A stretch of DNA of 64,000 nt from Platycnemis pennipes. Its lineage: Eukaryota; Arthropoda; Insecta; Odonata; Platycnemididae. This document shows positions 11,691 to 23,325 of the stretch, one piece after another; position 1 is the first letter of the stretch; each line of letters opens with the position of its first letter. The translations under genes were made by a program, and so were the position numbers. The notes below the pieces were generated by a model. The model worked only from the letters and a program-made list of their open reading frames with translations. It was not told where the DNA came from and searched no databases. The stretch is taken from positions 82,231,470-82,295,469 of the forward strand of contig OW121848.1 in NCBI GenBank assembly GCA_933228895.1, given 5' to 3'.

Positions 11691-13600
11691 TTAAGTAATC
11701 GAATGCGTAGTTTACCGTGTACCATATTCTTCGATTATAGCCCTATTTACTACCACTTTTATGTTGTGATTATGTTAATTCATTGCTGGTATGAGCATTT
11801 ATTTCATGAATTAATTATGATGATGATTCTACTGGCTCGTTATTTCCATTCTGTAGAGTATCAATCCATTTTTAATCACATTGTTTAAGTAATGGGTTGC
11901 GCTGTTATCGTAACCACCTTCGTGTGACAAGAGGTGTGATAATTCTTCATTGGGAACGCATTTAAATATTTTCATTTAAACCTTGTATTTTGGATAATCT
12001 TTGTAGTTTTCTTGTTTATAGGAAATTCATTATTAAATTTGTCCTGTCCTTCGGGCCTTTATAAGGTTTTCAATTATGAAATCAAGTGGCGAATGCCGTG
12101 TTTAATTTATCATTTATTGAGAATTTATAATTGCTCTGGTTATTTTCGTGGAGTAGTGTTATTCTGGACCGGTACTTAGTGATTTAATATAAATTTGCTT
12201 TTCAAGAATAAATGAGCTCGGTCTAGTCGTTGGGTGTTCTCCCAAAATTCTCTCACTAACGTCACACCACTCGGCCCGTTCGTCCAACTGACGTAATTGG
12301 CGGAAGAGTATCCTTTACTCGACTCTTTTCCCATCCATTTTTCCTTCCTGTTCCATCCTCCTCACCTCCAACCGAAAGAATTAAAGTTCATTCATTAAAA
12401 ACCGACAAAAAATGCAGAAGTCACCTCTCATTAAAATATGAAAACATTGTGGCGATTTCCGAGTCGTGAGAAAAAATATTTGTTATTCTTCGCTCACCTC
12501 GTCCAAGCAATCTACGTACGTCGAACATTTCCATGCATATATTCATAACTCACAAATAAACTCACGCACACACACATACACGTGTGTAAACTTGCACGTT
12601 CGAGAATCCGTTCTGTCAGTAATGACCACCTTCGCACCTGCGAGAGAGTACGTACATCTCTCCCCGTGAATTCCTGGTAAACGAGTGAGGTCTGTTTCTC
12701 TCCCAGGGACGGTGAGAAATTTCATGTATTCGCAAGATATGACACCATGGAAGAGCAACGTTGAAATTCACGTGTTCTGTTGGCAGCACGCGGAATGAGC
12801 ATTTTTTAACGAGTCTGGACATTACACTTCTAGCGGCGTGTTCATGAACGTCAAGTGAACGCGGAGGAGATAATACAGTCACCCTCTTCCGCCTTGAGGG
12901 ATTGATAATCCTTAAACAGATAAACGGTTTCATCATGGAGCAATGCGATGGTCGAGGTTAAATGCGTTTATTTTAACGCTAGTGACCACAATTGAGTTCC
13001 CATGAAAAATTTTGACGGCAGGATCCAAAATACTCGTTTGAGAAGGGCACAGCTTTGTGTGTAGCTTTAGCGTGACCAAATCTCTTTGTCATTAGTTGGA
13101 CTGTCTGCTGTCAAAAGGGGAATCGTCAAAGCTATGATGACAAAACCACGGTGTGTCTAGGTGCGGTAATTTCGTGAGAATCCAGAATAAGGACCGTAGG
13201 CGTTAGAAGCCGTCGGAGGACTGACAGCTCGTCAGCCCTTACAAGCAACACACTTTGCAAGTATTATTTTATGAGTGATCTTGTGCAATTTTAGATATAA
13301 TAGTGGATTATTTACAAATTGAAAAGATTTCAATTAAATCCAAGTTATTTTCGACGTTTCTGGGAGCATTTGGTACCCCAGCTAATGTGAAATCTGACAC
13401 ACCTGCAGGAAAAAGCATCTTACATTGTTTTGAAATATGACCTCCTATGCCAATGCCCAATGGCACGTGAAGTACCATTTCAAAAAATAAAATATATTCG
13501 ATGAATACGTTTGCATTTTAATAGCTTGGCATTAGTTTTGCCGGAAGCGTAAAATGGACAGTTGTTACAAGGTGGGAAACGCTGTATTGAGATTAAGTAT
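11691..13600. other. unassigned DNA
   Basis: AT-rich overall, with a slightly GC-richer block at 12580-12900 carrying CA/TG repeats near 12565-12585. No gene or repeat family was recognised. Confidence 0.4.
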
Positions 13601-14022
13601 AGGGGAGAGCGGGGCTAGTTGATGCAGTTTTAGGTTTTTCAATTTTCATACTTTCTAGAAACAATCTACTTCATCAAACTCATGACTGAATGTAAGCTTG
13701 AAGCTTTCGTAATGCATACATGATTATTTTCTGGGCTAATATATAACTACCGACTACACAATCGTCTTTTTTCAATGAGGTCCACAGTGTATCAACCTTC
13801 CCCGCCTGGGGCAAGTTGATACTATAAGGGGGCAAGTTGATACATCATAAAATTAGTTGGAAAAAAACTGAAACAAAATTTAATAATAAAACGTTGTATA
13901 CTTAATTAGTTGAAATTAAAAATAAGTAACAATATTTTTAAAAAATTATAAAAAATAATAAATTTTACTTGAAAAATAGTAAAAAAAAATTACTTTCGCT
14001 CGTGATATTCATTATTTGCATC

Positions 14023-14063
14023 GTCCGTAGCATATTACAAAACTATTTAAATATGCTACGGAC
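14023..14063. repeat. perfect 14-bp inverted repeat inside the Tigger element
   Basis: GTCCGTAGCATATT (14023-14036) and AATATGCTACGGAC (14050-14063) are exact reverse complements with a 13-nt AT-rich loop. The repeat lies between the left subterminal motifs and the transposase remnant. It could be a structure in the element or a small secondary insertion. Confidence 0.8.
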
Positions 14064-14209
14064 CTGGGTAATTAAGCAGAAGAAGTAATATCAGAAGAAT
14101 AAATTTACTACAAGTAACTTTGGCATTAATACAGGCATTGTAAATTAAAATATAATGTTGTGATACATAGACATTGTTAAAAATCATTAATTAGAACGAT
14201 TCACTAAAA

Positions 14210-15310
14210 CAACAACGTGGAACTGAAGATTAGATTAGAGAAGAAGCTATTAGATTTGATCGTATTCCTGCCTTTGGAAGAGAATCCTTTACTAAGCCAG
14301 GTAGATCGTATATTGTAATTGTTTTACCTGGGTGCATTGCCATCCAGTTGTCAGCAGCTGCACAAAATAATTTCTTAATTGGCCCTAATACACTTTTGCC
14401 TAAAGATTGAAGCCGGTTTGTAGTGTGAGGGGGGAAGGATAACAGTATTACACCGTTTTATTTACAATAGTCGATAACAGCAACTGACAAATGAGAGACA
14501 TGATTGTCTTGTAATAGAAGACCAGGGGCCTCTTTCGTACAGCGTACATGAGACACATTGTTTCATGTATTGTACAAACAGAGGTGTTGTTACCCATCCA
14601 GACGAGTGAGGGGCTCCGATGCAATCTGCGGGTCCACTGACAATGGTCTTTGAAAAACACCCTGGGAAAAATCAAGAGGGGTGGCACAGTGTTAAACTAC
14701 TGTAACGTTTTCGCCATTCTCTGCAGATGTTACTCTACGAACTTGTATTTATTCCTTTCAAAGTCATCACTTTTTTATCAATGTACTGAGGGTATGCCAG
14801 TTTCATTGACTTTACAAGTTTATTTCAAGGCGACTACGCACGGATTTCAAAGTAGTGAAAAATATTCCTACGCTATATTTGTTGAAACTAGATGTTCGTG
14901 CTAAACTCGTTGCTTCAGTTTTTCTCAGAGACAAAATGGGATGACGATGCATGTACCCGGTGAACCAATCTTTAGATGCCGCATTACTGACACCCCAGTT
15001 TTCAAGGAAACTGACCTTATTTGCCACAGCAATTCCAAAAGCCAACATGTGAATATTTTTAGGTGATAAACCATAATAAGTATCAGAAATATGTAAAATG
15101 TAGGAAGATAACTTTTCTTCTTGTTCTCTTGTGATAACAAGGATTGGCTTAGCATATCCTGTCGTCCGGTAATTAGAGGGCTTCTTCATGAATCTTCTCA
15201 ATGTATTGAAATCTACTTTATACATTTTATCGGCATTTCTGAGGGACACCTTTTGCAACTTCCCTGGCAGCATTTTCGAACGTTTCCTGTGTAGCGACTC
15301 CCCTGTTTGT
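14210..15310 (-). pseudogene. pogo/Tigger DDE transposase, inactivated
   Basis: The N-terminal part (15273 to 14812) holds a CENP-B-like DNA-binding region: LRNADKMYKVDFNTLRRFMK, then WFTGYMHRHPILSLRK and TEATSLAR, which is typical of Tigger transposases. The DDE domain follows in other frames: VNETGIPSVH (14796-14810 for VNETG), PPLLIFPRVFF, LLLQDNHVSHLS, NGVILLSFPPHTTNRLQSL and PGKTITIYDLPGLVKDSLPK. Several frameshifts and at least two stops separate these blocks. The family's usual VDETG reads VNETG here, so the first catalytic aspartate is lost. A related reading in another frame just upstream of 15273 (NAAREVAKGV) shows the original protein began earlier. In life this enzyme would cut and paste its own element at TA sites. 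Confidence 0.85.
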
Positions 15311-15547
15311 TTTTCTTTTTTGTATCACACACACATGGGTGTTTTCAGGTCTGCATAAGGATAGGAATGGATGGGATGGGGGGGGGGGGGGGGAATTGGG
15401 GATCTCTGCTCTGCGTGCTCTGCTTTCTTTTGTATGTACGGACCATAACTGGGCTATAAGAAGAATTAAAACGCAAAGTGTTACAAATATGGGGCAAGTG
15501 GATACATTGTATCAACGTGCCCCTTTCGTTCTGTATCAACTTGCCCC

Positions 15548-15807
15548 TTGAGTCACCATTGCAAACGAATTGATGTTTATGTTTAATAAAAGGTGCAATA
15601 GCGCAAACTAATACTTAATTTAAAAGTGAAAAGTGTTTCAACACAACCAACAAATCGACTTTCCTTGAATCCTAAAACTGTGGTTACAAGAGACGCTAGA
15701 GTTGATGAAATTGAAAATTTAATGAAATAATTGATGATAATGAAATAATAAATTGATGGAATGAAAAAATTTAATGACAGTAAATAAATATTCAAAGTTG
15801 GAAAATA
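15548..15807. other. AT-rich DNA, nothing recognised
   Basis: AT-rich spacer between the Tigger element and the RTE fragment. No feature was recognised. Confidence 0.5.
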
Positions 15808-16048
15808 AATATGAAAAGAAGACGCACAAACCTTATCGAACACATTTTGAGACATTATGGTTTCACGAAGACATTCGTCGAAGAAAAAATGAATAGGGAG
15901 AATGCCAAAGGAAGACAGTGTGAGATATATATAGCAGGGAGTGAAAGATCTAAGAGAAAGAACTCTGTTAACGTCAAGACGCTAAGCGATAGAAGAATCG
16001 AGTGGATAGATGCGTGAAACCAATCTTAGGATTGATGAGCAGCGATGA
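15808..16048 (+). mobile_element. RTE-like LINE, 3' fragment
   Basis: The plus strand reads RRRTNLIEHILRHYGFTKT, then a glutamate/lysine stretch, then VNVKTLSDRRIEWIDA and a stop. This is the conserved C-terminus of the RTE-like family; the copy at 28.6 kb has RRRDNFIGHILRHDGLIKS. The stem-loop CAATCTTAGGATTG (16021-16034) and a GATGATGA tail follow. The copy is 5'-truncated. Confidence 0.85.
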
Positions 16049-18879
16049 TGACGGTAAAGGAATCGATATGTTGGAAATTTGATGATAGGAAGGGGGCACA
16101 ATGAGCTTGGTGGGATAGGGATTAGAGAAAGAGAAGGTGGGAAGGTCTCCGTGAGGGTTCAACGACCTACCGAGGCCCCACACAGGCCCCGGCATAAAGT
16201 TGGGGAGCATGCACCGGTCCGGGCTACAGTGGCGGTAGGAAGCGAGAGGTAGGGGTGGGAGGCAAGGGTGGCGACGGCGGCGGTTTTATTAGGGAATAGG
16301 ATTGCACCCGAAGACCCACGGGCAGTAGATTGGGACAGAAATGCGAGATTTTATTACATGGGCTGAGTTGGAACTGGGCCCAGCACATTGCATGCTCAAG
16401 CAGTTCTAGTGGCCTCTGTCTTTTGCCCGGGGAATGGTGTAAAAGTTTTAAACGGGGAATAACTCAGCTGAATTTTATTTACCGTTTTTCCAAAATGAAA
16501 ATCCGTATTTGACGGAAAATATGGAAGGCGATGAAAGTGACACCCATTAGGCATCAGTATTGTTCAGTATTTTTGTGAATATTTAAATATATATGCATAT
16601 GTTTTCGCTATGAGCTGGATATAAGGTAATAATTCTGAAAGATTCCTGGAGCTTAAATAAACCTAATACCCATTGTGTTGACAGCGGAAAATATTAGCAA
16701 GGTCGTTGCTTATATTGCCGGCCTGGCAAGCGAAATTTTAGGCAAATTCAAGGATCGCGAACTTTCCGTGAAACCCGTTTTTGTGTTACCCGCTAAAAAT
16801 GCACAATAGCTGAATTTCCACAGTTCCAGGGTTCAGGTCGGCCTGTTTTTATGAACTCGGAATAAATGCGTTATCAAATGTATATTACCAAAGCTTTCAT
16901 CTTTTCCAGGGTATAACTCAATGACTGTGGCTATGTAGCTCCCTATCTCTCTCCATTTGGTTATTAGGACTCCGGTGGAAAGTGAAAAGATAAGAGCTAT
17001 AACGTATCGCTTGATGTAATCGAAATTTTCTGATGTAATTTGGTTAGTTTGTTAGTTCCTGAGTGAGAGGAAGTTTACGAGCCGGTAATGAGATGAAGAA
17101 TTAGTTCCCCGCATGAAAATTTGGATATGTATGTGCTGTGGCGCTAGGGGGCTGTGCGCGCGAAGTGAGATCCTTTGGAGGCATTGGAATTGGATAGCTG
17201 AGTTTTTAAAGAGGGAGCTTTCGAGTGGAGGGACGAAATAGAATAAGGAACAGAGATTAATTCCCTAATGATTAATCTCACAGCCGATGACTTCCTACTC
17301 TTCTCTTCCTCCCCAAATTAATCGTTAAATCGTTAGTGCTCAATAATTGAATTATTTTTCTCTCGTGATATGTCATGGTCATATCGAGTGTTTACATTGC
17401 ATATTTGGTTAATTTCGACCTCGGGATTCTTCCCAACACTCACTCATTTCCTTGAAATACAATCCATTAACCCTCACAACTACCCACGTCTCCGTATTTG
17501 AATTCAAGATGTCGTTCACATCGCCCAAGCAGCCGCTGCTTATCCCAAAAATCCTAGATTTTAATTGTTTCTCTTAAATGTTTGTGTTTGGGCGTCTTGA
17601 GTACGATTTCTGAATTGTTGGTACGAAAACAGTCATGATTCTCCTACCACTGATCTGAGTATACTTTTAGAGCCTCACAAATCCTTTAGCTGGAAAAGAA
17701 TATTGAAATGTTGACTTCCTCTCACCTTAGCTTTTCACTAGAGCAGTCTGCTGTTTCTGTGTAATCTCTCTCATTCCTCTTAAACCGCGGGGCAACTTTT
17801 CCTCAAGCTGAACCTCCCCCTCGTGTAATTTACTTCGTCCGGTTCGGTGTTCTTCCGTTGATTGTGTCGCGGCCTTTATCCTGAGGAAGAAAACGTGTCT
17901 CGCCCGAAGGAAAACGCTTTTATTTTTCTACCTGTTTGCTATATTATTCTCTTTATGCTTTAACTCCTTCCTTTTTGACCCCGAACTCGCTTTGGACCGG
18001 ATTTTACTATTCTCGTATTTTAATTCTCATGGGCTTAAATGTTAAACGGCTAGATGCAAAACTCGCATATTGTTAACGGTACTTTCTGAGTTGACAGCTT
18101 CTCCGTAAATAATCAAACCTTATTTATTTATCGTCCATTGTGCTTGTTAGGATGCTTATGATGCTCTTATCGTCTCTAGAAGTGCAGTGATGGGAAATAA
18201 TTGCAGGAAAAAGTAAGATTAAGGAAATGGCCCGAATCATCCTGTTTCTGTTAATCCCTCTCTCGTTTTAATTACCTATCTTCTATTTCAATTATATAAT
18301 CAAATTTAATCTCTTCCTTAATTCATTAAATATTGCTATGAAATTTTAAATTACAGTGCCTTAGTTGCTATCCGCTCTTTGGCATTACTTTTTTATCTCA
18401 TTTGTTCTGCTTTAAATGTAATAATTCCTTATATTCTCTCGCCTAACGCTTTCACGTAGTTTTCTGCGGTGTTTAAGTGCTAAATTTTGCATAATAATTG
18501 GTTTTCCCGCCTCATTTATGTTTAAAAGGCAAAAAATTCAGAAGACATCGAATGGAATTCCTGACCTAATGCCTCTCAACATTTTGGACCCCCTGCCTCG
18601 CCAAATACTTAGCCTCTTCAGTGGTGGGATTCACTTGACTCATGCTGACTGATACCCTGGAGAAATGTGTTTTGATGTATCCTGAGACTACTGTCACTGT
18701 TGAACCGATAAGTGTGACTGAAGTACTGGATGAATTGTGGCATAAGGCATATGAATGGTGTCAATTACCTTGCCGCGAAAGTAACTAAATTTGAGTTCGG
18801 TTGAAGTTGAGTGAATGGTTTATAAGTCTGACTCCGAACTTAAAAGCGCTTCAGAGGGGAGGAGGGAAATGTAGAAGGA
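16049..18879. other. unassigned DNA, no gene recognised
   Basis: A purine- and GC-rich block at 16080-16320 is followed by AT-rich sequence. A weak B-box-like GGTTCAACGACC near 16157 was not enough to call a SINE. An acceptor-like TTTTCCAGG lies near 16905. Nothing else was recognised. Confidence 0.4.
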
Positions 18880-19070
18880 TAGGAATGGAAGGATATATAA
18901 GGTGGATGAGTGGAGAGATAGGCACTAGCCAGCTCTTAACGAAAGACGCCAAGAGGACGGCTTAACGCCCCATTCGATGGACGGAGTACTGAACTTCAAA
19001 TTATCTCCACACAGCACTTACTCCTGCCAATACTCCTTCCATCACACTAACCCTTTCATCTAAGCATCTA
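18880..19070 (-). mobile_element. tRNA-derived SINE, family 1, headless copy
   Basis: The plus-strand sequence shares with 6.86-6.97 kb the blocks GCTCTTAACGAA, GGCTTAACG, GACGGAGTACTGAAC and CTCCACACAGCAC in the same order. The tRNA-like head is missing or unrecognisable. The orientation is the same as the family-1 copy at 6.8 kb. Confidence 0.7.
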
Positions 19071-19485
19071 ACGTTACAACTTGCTTTCTTATAAGTCTTT
19101 GTGTTTCATGGTTTTAGGATTCTATTATCCTATGAAAATTAAATAAATCGTTGATTTTCTAATGCTACAATTTTTTGGTGGCCTTTATTTCGAATTCTAT
19201 CGGCCTATGGAGTGATGGTCTTTACCAATTCAGTGGATTAATTTTCCAAGCTTTAAAAGTAATGGCTTGTCATCAAATTATTTTTCTTCATTCTGCAAGT
19301 CAAAAATACATGATCGCTTTTCATTCTTCGGTGCGTTCATCACTGCGCAAGTAAAATTTTTTTGCATGTAATTAACATTCTTTCCAATTTATTTCTCGAT
19401 ACGTTGTAGAATACTTTTACTCCACAGCGAATTGATTTTTTTTAAGCACCCTTTCCTGCGAGACGAGATCACGCACACAATTTAG
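19071..19485. other. AT-rich DNA, nothing recognised
   Basis: No gene or repeat was recognised. Confidence 0.5.
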
Positions 19486-19935
19486 GTGCACCCGTTATGT
19501 GCCAGTGTGCCATTCAGTACGCAGAGGCGAGATTCATTTGGCCTTCCTGTCGGGTGCGTTCCGTTCAAACCCTTCCCGTCCCTAATCCATGGCCCTCCGA
19601 AGGATTTCTCTTCATGCGGATCCTCCACGTCCCCTTTCGCGAGCGGTTTCCTTTCGTCTCCGCCCGCCCCGGGCGAGAGCGGAGCCCCGCTTCCGGGCCA
19701 GCACCGACTATCGCCCGCTGCCGCGCAGGTGTCTGGTTTGCGACAATAAAGGGCGGCCCCTTTCAGCGATTTGCCGACGCCGCCGCGCCGTTGCGCAGGT
19801 GTTGTCCGCAGCCTCGCGATCCCGCTACGTTCCGTCCAGCGTCACCTCCTGCCCCTTTTGTCAATTTCGTTGTTTTTTTTACGACCGCGCGGAGCGGAAT
19901 TTTTGCTTTGTTAATCCATTAGCGTCTGAGTTCCA
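19486..19935. promoter_or_regulatory. CpG-rich island
   Basis: Sharply bounded GC- and CpG-rich block between AT-rich flanks, open in several plus-strand frames at once. Two CAG|GTG donor-like sites (19728 and 19798) are present. Overlapping open frames suggest composition rather than coding. It may be a promoter or enhancer. Confidence 0.4.
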
Positions 19936-20033
19936 TGCATCGTGGGGGCAGACCGTTAACCCTCTTCTTGATTGACGAACATAAAGGAAAAGAAAATGAA
20001 TTTTCTTAAATCAACATTTGCATCTTCACTTAA

Positions 20034-20300
20034 TCATGGCACTGAGCCATCTTGAGTGTCTGCGGAGCTCAAGGAGATTGTTTTGGGAGTGTGAGGTCCG
20101 TTGAGGGGGAAGATGTCGACATAGTTGCGTGAGGGAAGAGAGAGCTTATTGACTATTCTCTTTTCAGCACTGATGATTTTGTGACTGTAATTTGAATTGA
20201 ATATCATCTCGTTCTCCGCTAAATGTCCTGTTGGCTTGCCGATTACAGGATCCCGATAAGTCACCCAAAGATTCACCACTTTTAAGTGCATAAAAACAAT
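20034..20300 (-). CDS. candidate minus-strand exon, unknown protein
   Basis: On the minus strand an acceptor-like CACTCATTTCTTAG ends at 20301. It is followed by a frame open for about 88 codons. It reads VVNLWVTYRDPVIGKPTGHL, continues with a charged stretch containing ISAEKRIVNKLSLPS, and ends in TGA at 20034-20036. The composition is balanced and protein-like, with no low-complexity bias. I do not recognise the family, and no polyadenylation signal follows closely. A chance open frame remains possible. Confidence 0.3.
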   Translation of the reverse strand: MVFMHLKVVNLWVTYRDPVIGKPTGHLAENEMIFNSNYSHKIISAEKRIVNKLSLPSRNYVDIFPLNGPHTPKTISLSSADTQDGSVP

Positions 20301-21793
20301 CTAAGAAATGAGTGTAAACCAGCTTGTAATTAAACTAAAATTTAATGGCCCTGTATGATAGAATTAATTACTAATAAAGTAGGAGTGGTGCAGGTACCGT
20401 GCGTCACAACAACAAGAGATCTATCCTCACGCAGTATTTTTGTACATGAACCAACCACAGTACGATACCAAATCAGAGACCATCTATTTATTTCGTGCAT
20501 TAATAATATGCACATCCAGACCGCGATTAATACGGCTGAACTAAAAATCCTCCTTTATGAAATTTAATCAATGTATCGAGGATGCTTGAAACGTGACTAA
20601 TTTAATGAAATGGCTGTAGGCCAATCTTAAAAGAAAAACCACGTGAAATTAAGTTCTGTAGATACTAATTCAAACTACGTTTTAATTTCATTCGTGCAAA
20701 ACTCTGGCTATGTTTACTTCATATTGAAGCAGTGTACTTATCTTTTATGTACTACGTGACAAAAATGGTTGTGGCTAGTATTTACAGAAGAGGACAGGCC
20801 AAACAAAAAAAAACGGGATTCGTGATAAGTGTAAGAAAAGAAAAGGAAATAAATGTCGAACGCTCCACAGTATCAGCAAGGGAGAGGAACTCGGTGATCC
20901 TCGGATTAATGCGTGGATAGTAAAGCACTTATTAATCACAAATGATGTATTCAAATGAGCCACTTCAGTTTCGTACATTGCTGAGCTAGAGTGGTATTAA
21001 TGAAAGGAATCACCTTTCATCTTGACGTGAATTTTAAATATAATTATTCGCATTAGTTTTAATTACACCGGAATAGCAAGAATGGATGTTAAATCAACAG
21101 GTGAGGTATTGTAAGCCTTATAATTTTCTCCAAGCTTTTAACACTAGTTCAAAATTCTTGAGCTACGATCCGTCAAGACCTCCCTCCTCCTCATATTTTA
21201 AGGTCCTTCCTTCCTCATTCCTTTCCTTCGGCTCCAACCTCCCCCATTCCTTCGGTGGTACCAAGACCTACCGTCGGAAATGCCTGCCTCAACTCACTCG
21301 CCATTCTGTTAAGCTCCAATCGAAGGCTCCCATTCGTGTGGACGGTCTATTCCCCCGCATCAAACCGGCGTCATCCGGCAGAATACGCCTTTCTAAGAGC
21401 GATGCCCTTCCCAGTTGGCCCTGCGGCGATAAGTGTTGAACCATATTCGGGCCAACTGAACGCAACAAATCCTAATCTTTCATCCCGTGCCTTTCTCTGT
21501 ACAGTGTAGGTCTGCGGTTAGTTGTTGAACTGGAATTTCTCCACTCTTGTACTTTCACGCTTTTGAGAGTTATCATCCAATACGGCTTGGAATACAAGAC
21601 GTCGTAGCACTTGCTCAACCTGACGAAGTACTATTTCTATTAAATTTGCTCCCATTAAACTTCCAATCCCTCTTTTTTCATTCCAAAATCAGCTCAAATC
21701 GAGTTCAATATTTTGATTGTTATAGTTAGTGGTGTAGTTGTATGTACGTAAAGCCTAGCGAAGGAAATATGTGCTCGAAACTTTCTGATCATC
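20301..21793. other. unassigned DNA
   Basis: AT-rich to about 21170, then a moderately GC-rich block (21180-21500) open on the plus strand without recognisable domains. Confidence 0.4.
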
Positions 21794-21902
21794 CCATGGA
21801 AGTTGAAGATGCTGGTCTTTCGGGATTTCCTTCGCGTTGGCCCCGAAAGACCAGCATCTTCAAGAAGACAACCCACGGAATGCCATGGAAGTGTTCCCTC
21901 CA
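21794..21902. repeat. perfect 22-bp hairpin flanked by 10-bp direct repeats
   Basis: Positions 21803-21824 and 21842-21863 are exact reverse complements (22 of 22), separated by 17 nt. The arms start TTGAAGATGCTGG and end TTTCGGG. The block lies between direct repeats CCATGGAAGT at 21794-21803 and 21893-21902, which could be a target-site duplication. A transcript would fold into a very stable hairpin. It could be a tiny foldback element, a template-switch scar or a small-RNA precursor. Confidence 0.85.
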
Positions 21903-23099
21903 TTTCTCCTTGACTATTCTTAACGTTTCCTTCGTTGGTTTCCGATGCTTTGACGAGGATCTATTCAACAATTGAAATTTGATATTATTCCTTTTCACAA
22001 GTTGTTTTTTTAGTTATCATCTTAGTGAATATTATGCTGGGCTTACTTTCTCTTTTATACACAGATAACCTGAAATTTTAAAGTAACTTTTAAGTACTGT
22101 ATATTGCGTAAAATCAATTTGTAAACCATACCCTACTATAGCGTCTGTATTTCACTGCCATATGATAATTCATTGGCAAAGTCACTGGACCATTAACGAG
22201 GAGATAAATTATTGCCTCGATTCAACTCGATTCTTGCGGGTCTTAGACCATGATGTTGGACATTGGAACTGTTTTTCTAATTGGAGTTCGATGCCCGCGA
22301 CGTCCGCCGTGCCAGCGAAGGCACGCCTCTATCGCAGTCGCGTTGCACAGGCGTTCCCCTCTCTTGGGGAAGCGACTCCTACGTGAGGTTCTACCTTTTC
22401 GTGCCCCGTCACGTCCCTCAGTCACCCATCCCACGGAAATAGATCCTCTGCACATTCACTCAGCACAATTCACGTGACTCAAGGTAAATGAGTCATACTT
22501 CCAAGTTCGGAGCTTCGTTCCGAACTCAGATTGTTTTCATCCCCTTTGGCCTTTCAATGAACGTTCGTTAAACTTGGATTCCTTTCTGTTTTTTATCTGT
22601 TGTGAGAAAGAAGAACAATCGTACAAAGGTTGACTGACGTAGGCTGTGGAGGTTCGTAGGGGTATGGGCAAGTCAAGCAGACTAGAGAGGTAGACGAACG
22701 AAGAAGTGTTATGCATAATGACTAAGAAATGGGTGAAGTTTTATGGAGGTAGTGAAAGTGGGAGAGGTAGTAATGATAAGTATTGAATTGCTGTATGTTC
22801 TGATTGAGGGAAAAATGTTGGTGTGAGAGGGAGAGGAAAGAAACGATCAGGTATTCTGAGCAGAATGAGGGTATAAGACATTAATGGTTAAAGAAAGGGC
22901 TTATAGTAGCTTTACGTTATTGGAATGGCAACGAGGTAATAGGGGATAGACCAGGAACATACTATCCAAGAACAGTCATTATTGTCTCTACTTAAATATT
23001 TTAATGGAAAATTGTAATTTATAGGGGTAGAACATTTCGGCAAGGGTATAGTTTGATAGTTATTTTCCAGGAAAGCAGATCACTCATTCAGTGATTCAA
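21903..23099. other. unassigned DNA
   Basis: AT-rich with a GC-richer block at 22240-22450 that is open on both strands. A purine-rich plus strand follows at 22640-22900. No gene was recognised. Confidence 0.4.
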
Positions 23100-23325
23100 G
23101 GTTGGTTTTCATAGGTGAGAGTAGAGCTCACCTCGTACGGTAGGGGGACCAGTTCCTTTCCCTGGGCCACCTGCGATTTCCTACGAAGTTCTGACACGCA
23201 GAAAACGAACCGCGAGGAATTTAGATGGGGGTGTCCAGAAAGGCTCTTGCCCGGGATTTGAACCCGGGACCCTCCGGTCAGTAGCTCAGTGCTCTACCCA
23301 CTAGGCCTCCACGACCCCCAAAAAA
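23100..23325 (-). mobile_element. tRNA-derived SINE, family 2
   Basis: The minus strand from 23319 to 23226 is tRNA-like. The A-box region reads GGCCTAGTGGGTAGAGC, and the T arm CCCGGGTTCAAATCCCGGG folds perfectly and contains the B-box. An unrelated body of about 120 nt follows and includes CGTGTCAGAACTTCG and GGTCCCCCTACCG. The body differs from family 1. The anticodon arm is not a clean 5-bp stem, so this is a SINE rather than a tRNA gene. Transcription would be by RNA polymerase III from the internal boxes. Confidence 0.7.

Larger units (their letters stand above)
13602..15547 (-). mobile_element. Tigger/pogo-type DNA transposon, degenerate
   Basis: The minus strand encodes a broken pogo/Tigger transposase (about 15300 to 14210). 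The left end, GGGGAGAGCGGGG, starts directly after a TA at 13600-13601. Both ends carry iterated copies of GGGGCAAGTTGATAC in both orientations: 13611-13625, 13787-13801 and 13817-13831 on the left, and 15491-15505, 15511-15525 and 15533-15547 on the right. The outermost right end is not a clean copy of the left, so it is truncated or mutated there. The length of about 1.95 kb fits a near-full-length member. A 16-G run at 15378-15393 lies inside. Confidence 0.8.

Noticed and set aside
16140..16200. SINE from GGTTCAACGACC
   Set aside because: No A-box at the expected distance and no similarity to the other SINE bodies in the window.
23226..23319. Functional tRNA gene
   Set aside because: T arm is perfect, but the anticodon arm is not a clean stem and a SINE-like body follows.
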